Numbered from the stretch's first letter, positions 1 to 9,329 are shown. The stretch is DNA of 64,000 nucleotides from an uncultured Eubacteriales bacterium (GCA_905209085.1 CAJLRM010000003.1:329124-393123); one strand, 5' to 3'. A program made the numbers and translations. The notes: a model not told the origin generated them from the letters alone.

Positions 1-2
1 AC

Positions 3-290
3 GAGGGCAGAATTGCGGCGTTCGACATGACTTTTTCCAATTGCTTTACGGAGAACGGAAAACTCAAAGTATACGCCAGCGAAGCGAAGTTTACGGGAGA
101 GCCGATCGAGGAAGGATATTTCGGCTGCGGCGGCGTCGCTCAGATTCCCGATCTGCAAAACAAACTCCTGCGGCTCGCCAGGGGCGGATTCAAACACCAT
201 ACCACCGTCGGCATGGGACACATGAAAAACGTGCTCGAAGAGGCGTTTTCCACCTATTTGGGCTATGATATCGTCAATATCGAGGAGTGA
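3..290 (+). CDS. L-fucose isomerase-like protein, C-terminal fragment
   Basis: The reading frame is open from the window edge, so only about the last 95 residues are seen; the ATG at 27 is internal because the preceding codons (EGRIAAFD) read on smoothly. The fragment has the look of the C-terminal domain of the L-fucose/L-arabinose isomerase family (cytoplasmic aldose-ketose isomerases), including GYFGCGGVAQIPDLQ and GGFKHHTTVGMGHMK. It ends 3 bases before the aldolase gene. An aldolase next door fits a deoxysugar or pentose route (isomerase, then aldol cleavage). Family assignment rests on recalled resemblance; the substrate is unknown. Confidence 0.7.
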   Translation, partial: EGRIAAFDMTFSNCFTENGKLKVYASEAKFTGEPIEEGYFGCGGVAQIPDLQNKLLRLARGGFKHHTTVGMGHMKNVLEEAFSTYLGYDIVNIEE

Positions 291-293
291 GTT

Positions 294-1151
294 ATGTTAG
301 CGAGTTTAAAGGATGTCATCGCGGAAGGGCGAAAGAGAAAAATCGCGATAGGAAGTTTCAATACGCCCAATCTCGAATGTCTGCTGGCGGTTTTGGACGC
401 GGCGGAAACGCTCGACGTGCCCGTTATCATCGCGCACGCGCAATGCCACGAAAGCGTTTCTCCGCTCGATAAAATCGGGCGCGTGATGGTGGAGCTCGCC
501 AAGGCGTCGAGGGGGCAGGTATGCGTTCATCTCGATCACGGCGAGGATTTCGAATACTGCAAAAAGGCGATCGGGCTGGGCTTTACGTCGGTGATGATCG
601 ATTATTCGACGTTGGCGTACGAGGAAAACGCCGCGGGCACGCGGGAAGTGGCGCTCTACGCGCACGCGCACGGCGTGGACGTGGAAGCGGAGCTGGGCAG
701 ACTGCCGCAGCGGGAGGGCGGCGCCTCGGGCGGCGAAGCCGCGGCGGAAAGGCCCGAGGATCTGTATACCGACCCCGACCTCGTAGAGGGGTATCTCGAA
801 AAGACGGGCGTGGACGCTTTGGCGATCGCATTCGGGACCGCGCACGGCATTTATAAGGTCAGACCCGTGCTGAATATGGACGTCATCACCGAGGTGCGGA
901 AGCGCACGGATATTCCTCTGGTCATGCACGGAGGCAGCGGTATCTCTCACGGGGAATACCGCGAGGTGATCCGCCGCGGCATCGACAAGATCAATTATTA
1001 CACGTATATGTCGTATGCGGGATATGCGGCGGCGAAGGCGCAGACGGAAAAGTCGGCTTCGGGATTTTATCACGACCTCGCTCTCTGCGCGCAGGAAGCG
1101 ATGCGGGAAAACGCCCTCTCGACGCTGAAAATCTTTTCGGGGAGGGAATGA
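294..1151 (+). CDS. class II (zinc) fructose-bisphosphate/tagatose-bisphosphate aldolase family protein
   Basis: Cytoplasmic 285-residue TIM-barrel aldolase of the FbaA/GatY/KbaY family, which cleaves ketose bisphosphates to dihydroxyacetone phosphate and an aldehyde. Visible signatures: HLDHG at residues 79-83 (catalytic Asp81, zinc His82), VEAELG near 130 (zinc-ligand Glu), GTAHGIY with His184, and VMHGGSG with His212. The normal length is 280-310. It starts 3 bases after the isomerase stop and is followed 4 bases later by the epimerase-like gene, so the three are one operon. The residues that would separate fructose, tagatose or a deoxysugar substrate cannot be judged here; the neighbours favour a sugar-specific catabolic role over glycolysis. 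Confidence 0.9.
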   Translation: MLASLKDVIAEGRKRKIAIGSFNTPNLECLLAVLDAAETLDVPVIIAHAQCHESVSPLDKIGRVMVELAKASRGQVCVHLDHGEDFEYCKKAIGLGFTSVMIDYSTLAYEENAAGTREVALYAHAHGVDVEAELGRLPQREGGASGGEAAAERPEDLYTDPDLVEGYLEKTGVDALAIAFGTAHGIYKVRPVLNMDVITEVRKRTDIPLVMHGGSGISHGEYREVIRRGIDKINYYTYMSYAGYAAAKAQTEKSASGFYHDLALCAQEAMRENALSTLKIFSGRE

Positions 1152-1155
1152 GCGC

Positions 1156-2109
1156 ATGAAGACGCAATACGTCGCCGATCCGTCCTCGCTTTGCGGCGCC
1201 GAGCGATTTACTTTTTCCGAGGGAAAGGCCAAGGGCGTGGACGCCGTTCGCCTGTATAACGGCAAGCTCGATCTGACGGTGCTCCTCGATCGGTGCATGG
1301 ATATTTTCCGCCTGTTTTATAAGGGCGTGCCCGTTTCTTATATTTCCAAAAACGGGCTGGTTTCTCCGCGGCTTACGGAAACGGCGCCATACGGTTTTTT
1401 AAACAGCTTCGACGCGGGGTTTATGTATACGTGCGGTCTGGACAATATCGGCGCTCCGGAGAGCGTGGGCGGGCGCGTACTGCCGCAGCACGGCAGCGTT
1501 TCCTATCTTCCCGCGGAAAACGTGCGCGTGGAAACGGAAGAAGCGGACGGAGAATATTGCCTCGCTTTAAAGGGGACGATGAAATTTACCGCCCTGTTCG
1601 GACAAAAGTTGGTCCTGCGGCGGGAGATCCGCCTTCGTTACCTCGGCGACGAAGTGACGGTGAAGGATGAAATCGTCAACGAGGGGTATGAGGAAGAGGG
1701 GTATATGCTCATGTATCACACAAACCTCGGCTATCCCCTTTTGGACGAAAATGCCGAGCTATTCGTGGACGCGGAGCGCACGGCGGGCATTTCGGACGCC
1801 TATGACCTCTCCCGATGCCTGAAATTCGAAGCCCCGACCGCGGGGCGCGCGGAGGAGGTGTACCGTCACGACCTTCGTGCGGGCGGCGGCGTGAAAGCGC
1901 GTTTGAAAAATAAAAATTTTTCCGTCGCGCTGCAATTTGATCCCGTCGAGTTTCCGTATCTTTTGGAATGGAAAAGTATGGCTTGCGGGGATTACGTCGT
2001 GGGGCTTGAACCCGTTACGACGCCTATGCCCGAAAAAAAATTCCGCGTTTTAAAGGCGGGAGAAAAAGCTGTCCATTCGGTGACGTGGCGATTCTCGGAC
2101 AAAGACTGA
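1156..2109 (+). CDS. DUF4432 / aldose 1-epimerase-fold protein
   Basis: A 317-residue protein with the galactose-mutarotase beta-sandwich pattern. Its N-terminus (GKLDLTVLLDRCMDIFRLFYKGVPVSY, seen in part as LDRCMDI) and the segment MLMYHTNLGYPLL with GLEPVTTPMP near the end match the DUF4432 aldose-epimerase-like family. Members are thought to interconvert sugar anomers or a related ketose form. The gene is last in the operon with the isomerase and aldolase and is followed by a clear terminator, so it probably prepares a sugar for that pathway. No signal peptide is present, so it acts in the cytoplasm. The exact substrate is unknown. Confidence 0.8.
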   Translation: MKTQYVADPSSLCGAERFTFSEGKAKGVDAVRLYNGKLDLTVLLDRCMDIFRLFYKGVPVSYISKNGLVSPRLTETAPYGFLNSFDAGFMYTCGLDNIGAPESVGGRVLPQHGSVSYLPAENVRVETEEADGEYCLALKGTMKFTALFGQKLVLRREIRLRYLGDEVTVKDEIVNEGYEEEGYMLMYHTNLGYPLLDENAELFVDAERTAGISDAYDLSRCLKFEAPTAGRAEEVYRHDLRAGGGVKARLKNKNFSVALQFDPVEFPYLLEWKSMACGDYVVGLEPVTTPMPEKKFRVLKAGEKAVHSVTWRFSDKD

Positions 2110-2122
2110 AAGGCAAGGATAG

Positions 2123-2156
2123 AAAAAAGACCCGGATAATTCCGAGTCTTTTTTTG
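2123..2156 (+). terminator. intrinsic terminator of the isomerase-aldolase-epimerase operon
   Basis: An A-rich arm with GACCCGGA pairs across a short loop with TTCCGAGTC and is followed by seven T. It lies 14 bases after the stop codon. The A/T symmetry means it could also stop reverse-strand transcription. Confidence 0.85.
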
Positions 2157-2159
2157 TGG

Positions 2160-2559
2160 ACAGAAAGGGCGCCGAAGGGGACAAAGGCGAGCGCAAGATT
2201 TTTTTAAACAAAAAGGGAATACGATTTGAAGAGATATCCTGCGCGGACAAAAATCACTGTCGACAGGACAAGCGACGGATATGAGTTTCGCCGGGCGCGA
2301 CAAAGGGGTGATCGCCGACCTCGTATCCCCCGGACCGCGTATAAAAATCGCGGCGCAAACCGAAAAGGAGATACAAAAAATGCGGTGAAATAAAATTGAA
2401 AAGAGCTTGCAAAAAGGGCAAGGCGCGGAGAAAGGGGGATTCGGCGGATAAAATTGGAAGGCGGAAAGGCGGCAACAGGGCGCATAAAGCGTAGAAGGAA
2501 AAAGGGAAGCAGGGCGCATAAAGGTTTGGGAAGGGGGACGGTAAGGGAGAGAATACGAA
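2160..2559. other. 400-base gene-free stretch between convergent genes
   Basis: No convincing open frame with a ribosome binding site is seen on either strand. The one structure noticed is a direct repeat of CAGGGCGCATAAAG at 2476-2489 and 2510-2523. The DNA is purine-rich on the plus strand near 2,430-2,550. Confidence 0.4.
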
Positions 2560-3618
2560 TTATTCTTTTCTATTTTCGGGAATCGTCCATTCCCTCGTCC
2601 ATTCGAGATAGGGCGTGCCGTCGGAACGGAAACGGACGGGCAGCCATACGTAATCCGCTTCGCTCGTGTTTTCGTCCGTCAGCGTGGAAAGTTCGGCGCT
2701 TTCCATCACCTTCGGGGCGTTTTTTGAAAACAGACCGTAAAAGACTTCTTCCATATTCGGCAGATCTATCGTCAAATCCGTCAGCCACCTGTCCCCGAGT
2801 GCGATATACAAATCTTCGACGAACGGGTGCTTGAAAACGGAGGAAAATTGCGCGTGGAAAGAATTGCGCCCCGTATCCCCCGCGCAGGGATTCCCGAGGC
2901 AGAGCCATTCTCCGTGAATGCTGCTCACCTCGTCGAGCCGCGAGGGATTGGGATAATATCCCGTCGTACCCGAGGTGAGGAGATACCGCCTTCCGCGCCT
3001 TTCGAAATACGCGGGCGCTTCCCGTACATAGGGCGGACATTCCGCCTGCAAATGCGAGGTGTAGTTGTCCGTCAAATTCGCATAGTCTTCGGTCAACTCT
3101 CTGCATATCGTTTCCGAGTGCGGATTTTCGTAGACGATATACGCTTTGCCGTCCGCCTCGAACAAGTCGAAATCGCCCGCGTGATGGGGAGAAGGGACAA
3201 TTTCTCTCACGAATTCAAAAGAATGCAGGTCTTTTCCGATACAGACGGAAAAAGCGGCGTTGGAGAAATCCCCCCTTGCCGTCTTTGCCCAAAGGACGTA
3301 TCTGTTCGTCTTTTTGTTGAAGAGAATGTGCGGTCTGTCCATGATATTGGCGGGATGAAAGGGGTTGTTTTTGTCCCCGCTCTCCTTCATCGCAAAGCCC
3401 TCGTCCGTCCAGTTATAGAGATCGGAAGAGGAATAGAGCTTGACGCCGTGATGCCAGAAGGGACAGGGGGCGCCCGTTGCCCGCCCCGTAATCCCTTCTT
3501 TATTTTCGCCGTACCACCAGAACTTTCCCTCCGCGTAAAGGAGGGAGCCGCCGTGCGCCTGGATCCTCTTTCCTTCTGCGTCATACCACGTCCTTCCCGG
3601 ACGAATGCTCTTATACAT
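2560..3618 (-). CDS. glycoside hydrolase family 43-type enzyme (GH43_24-like)
   Basis: A 352-residue protein without a signal peptide, so probably cytoplasmic. The opening IQAHGGSLLYAEGKFWWYGE with later HHAGDFDLFEADGKAY and RDAP/VREAPAYFERRGRRYLLTSG-type blades is the five-bladed propeller pattern of GH43, closest by memory to the subfamily of exo-beta-1,3-galactanases, where the usual Asp base is replaced in the QAHGG region. It would release galactose from imported galactan-like oligosaccharides. It is transcribed divergently from the SGNH gene, and its promoter lies beside one of two LacI-type operators. The activity is inferred from sequence pattern only. Confidence 0.8.
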   Translation of the reverse strand: MYKSIRPGRTWYDAEGKRIQAHGGSLLYAEGKFWWYGENKEGITGRATGAPCPFWHHGVKLYSSSDLYNWTDEGFAMKESGDKNNPFHPANIMDRPHILFNKKTNRYVLWAKTARGDFSNAAFSVCIGKDLHSFEFVREIVPSPHHAGDFDLFEADGKAYIVYENPHSETICRELTEDYANLTDNYTSHLQAECPPYVREAPAYFERRGRRYLLTSGTTGYYPNPSRLDEVSSIHGEWLCLGNPCAGDTGRNSFHAQFSSVFKHPFVEDLYIALGDRWLTDLTIDLPNMEEVFYGLFSKNAPKVMESAELSTLTDENTSEADYVWLPVRFRSDGTPYLEWTREWTIPENRKE

Positions 3619-3655
3619 GATTAAAAATGCTCCTTCGAAAAGCTTATTCTTTTCA

Positions 3656-3684
3656 AGTGTAGCATATTTTTTTTAATCGCGCAA
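3656..3684 (-). promoter_or_regulatory. sigma-A-type promoter of the GH43 gene
   Basis: Read on the minus strand: -35 TTGCGC (3684-3679), a 17-base spacer, and -10 TACACT (3661-3656). The start codon is at 3618. A LacI-type operator sits 10 bases upstream of the -35. Confidence 0.7.
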
Positions 3685-3694
3685 GCCGTTTTTT

Positions 3695-3710
3695 AGTAAA
3701 ACGCTTTATC
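3695..3710. promoter_or_regulatory. LacI-family operator, copy 1
   Basis: AGTAAAACGCTTTATC is an imperfect palindrome around a central CG, the hallmark of LacI/CcpA-type sites. It lies just upstream of the GH43 promoter and 52 bases, about five helical turns, from the second copy. The LacI regulator encoded at 11,671 or a CcpA homologue is the likely binder. Confidence 0.7.
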
Positions 3711-3746
3711 CTCAGGCAACAAAAGGGATTGAGGCAGGCAGAAATT

Positions 3747-3762
3747 GGTAAAGCGTTTTACC
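3747..3762. promoter_or_regulatory. LacI-family operator, copy 2
   Basis: GGTAAAGCGTTTTACC is a near-perfect 16-base palindrome around CG. It ends 11 bases before the -35 of the SGNH promoter, where bound protein could contact polymerase. Confidence 0.8.
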
Positions 3763-3773
3763 TGACTTTCATA

Positions 3774-3802
3774 TTGACAAGTGAAAATCTCAATGTTATA
3801 CT
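3774..3802 (+). promoter_or_regulatory. strong sigma-A-type promoter of the surface-glycan gene cluster
   Basis: -35 TTGACA (3774-3779), 17-base spacer, -10 TATACT (3797-3802), next to the second LacI-type operator. It predicts a start near 3809 and a leader of about 68 bases before the ATG at 3877. Confidence 0.85.
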
Positions 3803-3876
3803 ACACACGTCATTCGGCTGAAAACGCGCGTTTTCAGCTCGTTTTAAAAGGCGCTCTGCGGGGAGGAAGAAAGAGA

Positions 3877-5259
3877 ATGAAATGGAAAAAAACGATAGCC
3901 GCCGCCACGGTTTTCGCTTTGGTTTTGGGAATGTGCGCGGGGTATGGAAACGTCGGCAAAAAGAAGGCTTCGGCGAGCGAATTGTTTTCGACGGAGGAAA
4001 TTCTTGCCCCCGTTTGGGAGGGGAACGTTTCTTATCAGGAATCCGTTTTGGCGGTGGAGGAAGAGGACGGGAGTCTTGCGCCCGTTTCCCTCTTGTATCC
4101 GATCGGGGAAATCGTTTCCGTCAAAAGCGCGTCTTTGCTGGTCGCCTATGAAGCGGAAAAAGATTATTCCGTCAGGGACGGTAAGCTCGTCATCAAAAAG
4201 GACGGGGCGATCCCCGTTCTTACTTATTCCGAATTTCACCCGGCTACGGGCACTTCGGGATTCGAGGACAGAAACGGCGGTTACGTACTGTGGAAGGAAG
4301 GGAGCTGGTTTCATTCGAAACAGATCGTCGTGACCTATACGCACGCGGAAGGCTATGCGGGATACGTCCCCGAAGGGAAAGGGAGGCTTTTGGAAAGGAC
4401 GCTGCAAAAGCTGGAAGGGGATACGCTGAACCTCCTCGTTTACGGCGACTCCATTTCCACGGGCGCCAATTCGTCGGGGCATCCCTCCATTCACGTTTCT
4501 CCCAATATGCCTATTTATCCCGAACTCTTCGCCGCAGGATTAAAGAGCCTGTACGGGATAGAAACCGTCAACGTCTACAACGCTTCCGTGGGCGGCACCG
4601 ATTCCGCCTGGGGACTCTCCAATCTGCGCGGCGGCGTGCTCGACAAATACGAAGACATAGACCTGGCAATTCTCGCTTTCGGCATGAACGATACCGTGCG
4701 CGACGCCGAGAGCTATGCCCGCAATATGCAGAGAATGGCCAAGGGACTGAAAAGCAAATACGAGGACGCCGATATTCTCTTGGTGGCGCCTATGCTGCCC
4801 AATCGCGACGCCTATACGTTTTACGGAAATCAGGCTTATTTTTACGGGGCGTTGAAAGAATACGAAACGCAGGGAATCGCCGCCGTGGACGTGACGGGCG
4901 TCCATGCGGGGCTTTTGGAAGCGAAGCGCTACGCGGATATGACGGGCAACAACGTCAATCACGCCAATGACTATCTCGCCCGCGTCTATGCGCAGACCCT
5001 TTTGAAGACGCTGGAAATCAGCGACTACGGAAAGCCCGGGGAGGAAGATTCTTCTGGCGGCGACTCCGATTCTTCGGGCGGCGCGCAGAGTTCGCAAAGC
5101 TCCTCCGCGGGAGGCGCTTCTCAAAGCGAAAACGCGTCGGAAGGCAGTGATTCGAATGGCTGCGGCAGCGCTCTGGGCGCGTCCGCGGGAATCGTCGGGG
5201 GATTGACCGCACTGGGAATTTTAGCCTCGAAGAGGAAGAAGGACAACGATAAAAAGTAG
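3877..5259 (+). CDS. secreted SGNH/GDSL hydrolase with C-terminal CGSA-type anchor
   Basis: A 460-residue exported esterase-like protein. Residues 1-35 form a signal peptide ending around KKASA. After a beta-rich N-terminal domain, VYGDSIS (Ser192) is the SGNH nucleophile block, FGMNDT the GxND block, and NNVNHAND near 380 the likely Asp/His block. A Ser/Gly linker follows, then NGCGSALG, a hydrophobic segment and SKRKKDNDKK, a tripartite anchor shared with the protein at 9,330. Family members remove acetyl groups from glycans. The start at 3877 is chosen for its GGGGAGG site; the upstream GTG at 3781 falls inside the promoter. Confidence 0.88.
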   Translation: MKWKKTIAAATVFALVLGMCAGYGNVGKKKASASELFSTEEILAPVWEGNVSYQESVLAVEEEDGSLAPVSLLYPIGEIVSVKSASLLVAYEAEKDYSVRDGKLVIKKDGAIPVLTYSEFHPATGTSGFEDRNGGYVLWKEGSWFHSKQIVVTYTHAEGYAGYVPEGKGRLLERTLQKLEGDTLNLLVYGDSISTGANSSGHPSIHVSPNMPIYPELFAAGLKSLYGIETVNVYNASVGGTDSAWGLSNLRGGVLDKYEDIDLAILAFGMNDTVRDAESYARNMQRMAKGLKSKYEDADILLVAPMLPNRDAYTFYGNQAYFYGALKEYETQGIAAVDVTGVHAGLLEAKRYADMTGNNVNHANDYLARVYAQTLLKTLEISDYGKPGEEDSSGGDSDSSGGAQSSQSSSAGGASQSENASEGSDSNGCGSALGASAGIVGGLTALGILASKRKKDNDKK

Positions 5260-5444
5260 ACGCTGCAAAGGACGTCCACGCTGTAAAAAAATATGCTTTA
5301 CGTTTGATGCGCGCGGTTGAAAGGGTATCCGTTTTGTTTTGCTCAAAGCAAAGCTTATCGGGAATTTTTGAGCGCATTTTACGGAAAGGCAAAAAATAGA
5401 AAGATCGGCAAATAAATCGGAAAAGATGACAGGAGGAAGGTTTC

Positions 5445-7415
5445 ATGAAAAAATCGGCAAAATTGTTCAGCTTGGCGTTATCGCTGCTTCTCGCGTTCGG
5501 CGCCGCGGCCTGCGGAAAGCCGGATGATTCTTCGGGCGGAGGGCAGAGCGAAAGCTCCCAAGAGTCGCAAAGCGGCACGCAGGACTCGTCCGATTCGTCT
5601 TCGGATGAAAATTCGTCGGCAGGCGGCGGGAACGGAGAGATCGTCTATACGCCCCGCAAAAAGCAGGAGATGCCTACGGCGGAAGTCGTGGACAAGGAGT
5701 ACGACTACGGCGATTCGTCCGCATGGGCGGGGGACGCTTACGTTTCCAAGGATCTCGGACACGTCTATTTACAGGACGTCATAGACGACAACGTGTACGA
5801 TTGGGGACATTCGGTGATCAAAGAGGACGGAAAATACAAAATGTGGTGGGTGCGTCCCGCCGTATACGACGCCGTTTTCTATGCGGAAAGCGTCGATCTC
5901 AAAAATTGGACGAACGTGCAGCGGGTGATTTCCCTGTCCCCCAATTCCCTCAACGTCGAGAAGTTCGACAATATCAAGGGAATGCTCGGGAAGCCTTCCG
6001 TCATCCATGTGGGCGACACCTATTATATGTATTTCGAAGCCCCCGCGACGGAGGACCCCGATATTACCCAAACCGTCCTCGAATGGGATAATCAGGTGAT
6101 GCTTGCCACCTCGAAAGACGGAATCGACTGGGAATTTTATTCGGACGATAAAGGGCAGCCGCAGCCCGTCGTCGCCATGCCCGAAGAGCTCATGGGCAAC
6201 TTCAACGACAAGGATTACGGCGCCGGGCAGCCGTCCGTTTTCTATAAGGACGGACTGTTTTATCTGACCTATTGCTACGTCATTTATTCTCAAAATATCG
6301 CGGAGATCCGCGTCGCCACCTCGGAGGACGGCATTCATTTCGGTCTGACGGGCACGCATAAAAAACTCTCTCCGGGCAACGGCATGGGCGTCACCTACAA
6401 CACGCTGACCGGCAAATATATGGCTGCCGGGACGGGCGAAATTTGGGAGAGCGACACGCTGGATTTTACAGGGCATCAAACCTACAAATATTATGACTAC
6501 GACACGACGACCATTCAGACTGGCTTCTATGAATTTGTCAAAAACGCCCACGGGCTCATCGACACGGAAACGTTCTACACCATTCATTTACAGGGCAAAA
6601 AATCCACGACGAGCGACTGGCGCGCGGGCTACACTACCTGGGACGGCTATATTCACGCGGTGGAGCCGAGAGAGTTTGCGAGCAGAATGATCACGCTTCC
6701 CAACGGCGGCGCGGCGACGGAAGAAAATTTGAAGGGCTACCGCGACCGTCAGAACAGCTACTCCAAAGTGACTGCGGACGCGGTCTATGCGGCGGAAGGG
6801 GAGATTTCCATAGACGGCGAGAAGGATGCGGCCTACGACAAGGCGACGAGAATAGAGGTGGTCCGCCCCGTCTACGGCTACGGCAGCAATCTCACCGATT
6901 CCTGGGCGGAAGTCTATCTGGCGTGGAACGAGAACAACCTGTACGTCTATGCGAGAGTCTACGACGACGCAATCGACAATTCCTATAAGATCACTTCGCC
7001 CGCCATGGGATATATGCGCGACAGCTTCGATCTCTTCATCGACGCGCCTAACGACCACGGCGAAGGAGTCGGGCAGGCGTACGGCATCGAGCAATATATG
7101 GTGTGTACGGGGTCGAACAATACCGATTTCATGATAAAGGGCAGCGACGAATACGATCTCACGTCCGAATTCCCCGCCGCGAGGCACCGCGTCAGAAGGA
7201 CGGATTACGGATACGCGGTGGAACTGAGAATAGAATGGTTTGAGATGGCGGAGGAATACATCGAGGAAGGCGCCTGCATCGGCATGGATTTCCAAATCAA
7301 CGATTGCATGGGCGCCGGCGTCGGAAGAGAGGCCATCGTGGTATGGAGCTACAATACGGGCGATTCTTTCCGCTATGTGGAAGGAATGGGCGACGTATAT
7401 CTTGTGAAGGCTTGA
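5445..7415 (+). CDS. lipoprotein with GH43-like propeller and CBM9-like domain (paralogue 1)
   Basis: A 656-residue surface lipoprotein: signal peptide with lipobox ending FGAAAC, a Ser/Gly-rich linker to about residue 65, then blade motifs of the GH43/GH32 propeller fold (KMWWVRPAVYDAVFYAESVD, GKPSVIHVGDTYYMYFEAP, GQPSVFYKDGLFYLTY). From about residue 450 (ISIDGEKDAAYDKATRIEV to the end) it resembles family 9 carbohydrate-binding modules. It should bind and perhaps trim polysaccharide at the membrane. Catalytic residues are not certain, so it may be binding-only. It has a strong AGGAGG site, and the gene 16 bases downstream is its paralogue. Confidence 0.8.
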   Translation: MKKSAKLFSLALSLLLAFGAAACGKPDDSSGGGQSESSQESQSGTQDSSDSSSDENSSAGGGNGEIVYTPRKKQEMPTAEVVDKEYDYGDSSAWAGDAYVSKDLGHVYLQDVIDDNVYDWGHSVIKEDGKYKMWWVRPAVYDAVFYAESVDLKNWTNVQRVISLSPNSLNVEKFDNIKGMLGKPSVIHVGDTYYMYFEAPATEDPDITQTVLEWDNQVMLATSKDGIDWEFYSDDKGQPQPVVAMPEELMGNFNDKDYGAGQPSVFYKDGLFYLTYCYVIYSQNIAEIRVATSEDGIHFGLTGTHKKLSPGNGMGVTYNTLTGKYMAAGTGEIWESDTLDFTGHQTYKYYDYDTTTIQTGFYEFVKNAHGLIDTETFYTIHLQGKKSTTSDWRAGYTTWDGYIHAVEPREFASRMITLPNGGAATEENLKGYRDRQNSYSKVTADAVYAAEGEISIDGEKDAAYDKATRIEVVRPVYGYGSNLTDSWAEVYLAWNENNLYVYARVYDDAIDNSYKITSPAMGYMRDSFDLFIDAPNDHGEGVGQAYGIEQYMVCTGSNNTDFMIKGSDEYDLTSEFPAARHRVRRTDYGYAVELRIEWFEMAEEYIEEGACIGMDFQINDCMGAGVGREAIVVWSYNTGDSFRYVEGMGDVYLVKA

Positions 7416-7431
7416 CGAAAAGGGGGATACC

Positions 7432-9285
7432 ATGTATAAGATGAGGAAACTTTCCCTGGCGGCGATGACTCTGCTGCTCGCGTTTTTCGCGGGCTGCAGA
7501 GGAGGAACTTCCGCTTCTTCGGGCAGCTCTTTCCCTTCGGATTCCCGGCAGGAGAGCGATTCGGGCGGCAATGTTTCGTCGGGCGGGGAAAAGGACATGA
7601 CGCTGGCGGAAAATTATGACTTCGGCGATCCGTCCTCGTGGGCGGGAGAGCAATTTGCCGTGACAGATCTCGGGGATTGTCTTTTGGACGCTTACCCTTA
7701 CGACGACAAATACGATTGGGGACAGAGCATCCTTTACGACGAGGAAGAAAAGATCTATAAGATGTGGTGGTGCCGCAATTCGGGGTACGACACCATTTGG
7801 TACGCCGAGAGCAGCGATTTAAAAAATTGGCATTCGGCGCAGAAGCTGATGACGGTGACGGAGGATTCGACGTGGATCAAAATGCACGTCGGGAAACCCA
7901 CCGTCCTCAAAATAGACGGCAAATATACCATGTATTTCGAGGCGCCCGCGACGCTGGCGGGATACAAAGAATTTGACAACAACGTGCTGATGGCGACTTC
8001 CGACGACGGTATCTCCTGGGAGATATGGAAGGGCGAAGACGGGGGCAAGGAGCCGTATCCCGTCATCCGCATGACGGACGAGCAAATGGCGGACAGTTGG
8101 GATAAGAGTCAACTCGCAGGCGGAAGCGGCTATGGCTATTACGGCATCGGTCAGCCCTCCGCGCTCTATAAGGACGGCACCTATTACTTATATTGTACGT
8201 ATTCCCTCGAAGCGGGGGACAGAATGTATGTGTTCACTTCCCGGGACGGGATCCATTTCGGAGAAGGAAGGGAGGTGTTTACGCGGGCGGGCAGCGGCGT
8301 GAAATACAATACGCTGACCGAAAAGTTTATGATGGCTTACGAGTATACGACGGGAACGATCTCCCGCGTGTATTATATGGAATCGGAGGACGGCGTCAAA
8401 TTTACGTACTCCAATTTTACGGAAGCGTCGAACAATAAAAATATTCTTTCCAAAGGCGGCGGCTTCGTGCGCGGCTATCCCGATTTCGTGGGCAACGGCA
8501 TGGGGCAGGTAAGCGATTACACCGCTTACGTCGCCTATATGGAAGGGCGCATGGCGGATGCGGGAAACGATTGGCGGCAGTATTCCGCGACATGGGATAT
8601 TCATATCGCCGCTTTCAACGTCAGCCAATACGCCAATCGCCGACAGGTGCTTCCTAACGGCAGGGTGTATTTGGAGGAAACGATAGAGGTTTACCGCGCG
8701 GCGCACGAGGAATACGAGGAGAGATTGCAGGGCGTTTCCCTCTCGGAGTCGGCGCCCGTAATAGACGGCGAGAAGGACGCGCTGTACGATCGCGCGGAGT
8801 CGCTGGAAATAGACCGCGCCGTGTCCGACTATCGTGCGGTGCCCGGCGAAACGACGGCGAAGGCGTACATGACTTATACGAAAGAAGCGCTGTATCTCTT
8901 TGTCGACGTAAAGGATAAAATCGCGCACGACAGCGATATGGTGTATCTCCTGCTGGACGAAAAACGCTTCGCTTCTGTGCCTGAGGAGATTACGAACGTC
9001 GAGGTCTGCCGCAGCGGTAAGATTTCGGCAACCGACGGGGACAGCGAGGACCTTTCGGGAATACAGGCAATCGTGAAAACGACAAACGACGGATACAGGG
9101 TAGAGGTCATGATTCCCTGGCGGTTTAAAACGACGCAGGAGGCATACGACTCTTTCGGCTTCGATTGCTACGTATACGACAATCGGGACAGCAACGATTT
9201 CAAATCGCTGCTCGCCTGGAACGACTGCCACGCTTCGTACGACATCCATAAGGCGGGAGAGGTCTTCTTCCGCAAAGGAAACTGA
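7432..9285 (+). CDS. lipoprotein with GH43-like propeller and CBM9-like domain (paralogue 2)
   Basis: A 617-residue paralogue of the upstream gene, with the same order of parts: lipobox LAFFAGC, Ser/Gly linker, motif DFGDPSSWAGEQF matching YGDSSAWAGDAY upstream, propeller motifs KMWWCRNSGYDTIWYAESSD, GKPTVLKIDGKYTMYFEAP and GQPSALYKDGTYYLY, then a CBM9-like C-terminus starting VIDGEKDALYDRAESLEI. Divergence is high outside the motifs, so the duplication is old and the two may bind different parts of one glycan. Catalytic ability is unproved. It is co-transcribed with its neighbours. Confidence 0.8.
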   Translation: MYKMRKLSLAAMTLLLAFFAGCRGGTSASSGSSFPSDSRQESDSGGNVSSGGEKDMTLAENYDFGDPSSWAGEQFAVTDLGDCLLDAYPYDDKYDWGQSILYDEEEKIYKMWWCRNSGYDTIWYAESSDLKNWHSAQKLMTVTEDSTWIKMHVGKPTVLKIDGKYTMYFEAPATLAGYKEFDNNVLMATSDDGISWEIWKGEDGGKEPYPVIRMTDEQMADSWDKSQLAGGSGYGYYGIGQPSALYKDGTYYLYCTYSLEAGDRMYVFTSRDGIHFGEGREVFTRAGSGVKYNTLTEKFMMAYEYTTGTISRVYYMESEDGVKFTYSNFTEASNNKNILSKGGGFVRGYPDFVGNGMGQVSDYTAYVAYMEGRMADAGNDWRQYSATWDIHIAAFNVSQYANRRQVLPNGRVYLEETIEVYRAAHEEYEERLQGVSLSESAPVIDGEKDALYDRAESLEIDRAVSDYRAVPGETTAKAYMTYTKEALYLFVDVKDKIAHDSDMVYLLLDEKRFASVPEEITNVEVCRSGKISATDGDSEDLSGIQAIVKTTNDGYRVEVMIPWRFKTTQEAYDSFGFDCYVYDNRDSNDFKSLLAWNDCHASYDIHKAGEVFFRKGN

Positions 9286-9329
9286 TAAAAAATAATTCGG
9301 CGTCAGCCGAAAGATAAGGAGAAAGAAAA

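Noticed and set aside
3781..3876. GTG-started extension of the SGNH hydrolase gene
   Set aside because: The extension would begin between the -35 and -10 of a near-perfect promoter; the ATG at 3877 has a strong ribosome binding site and a proper signal peptide.
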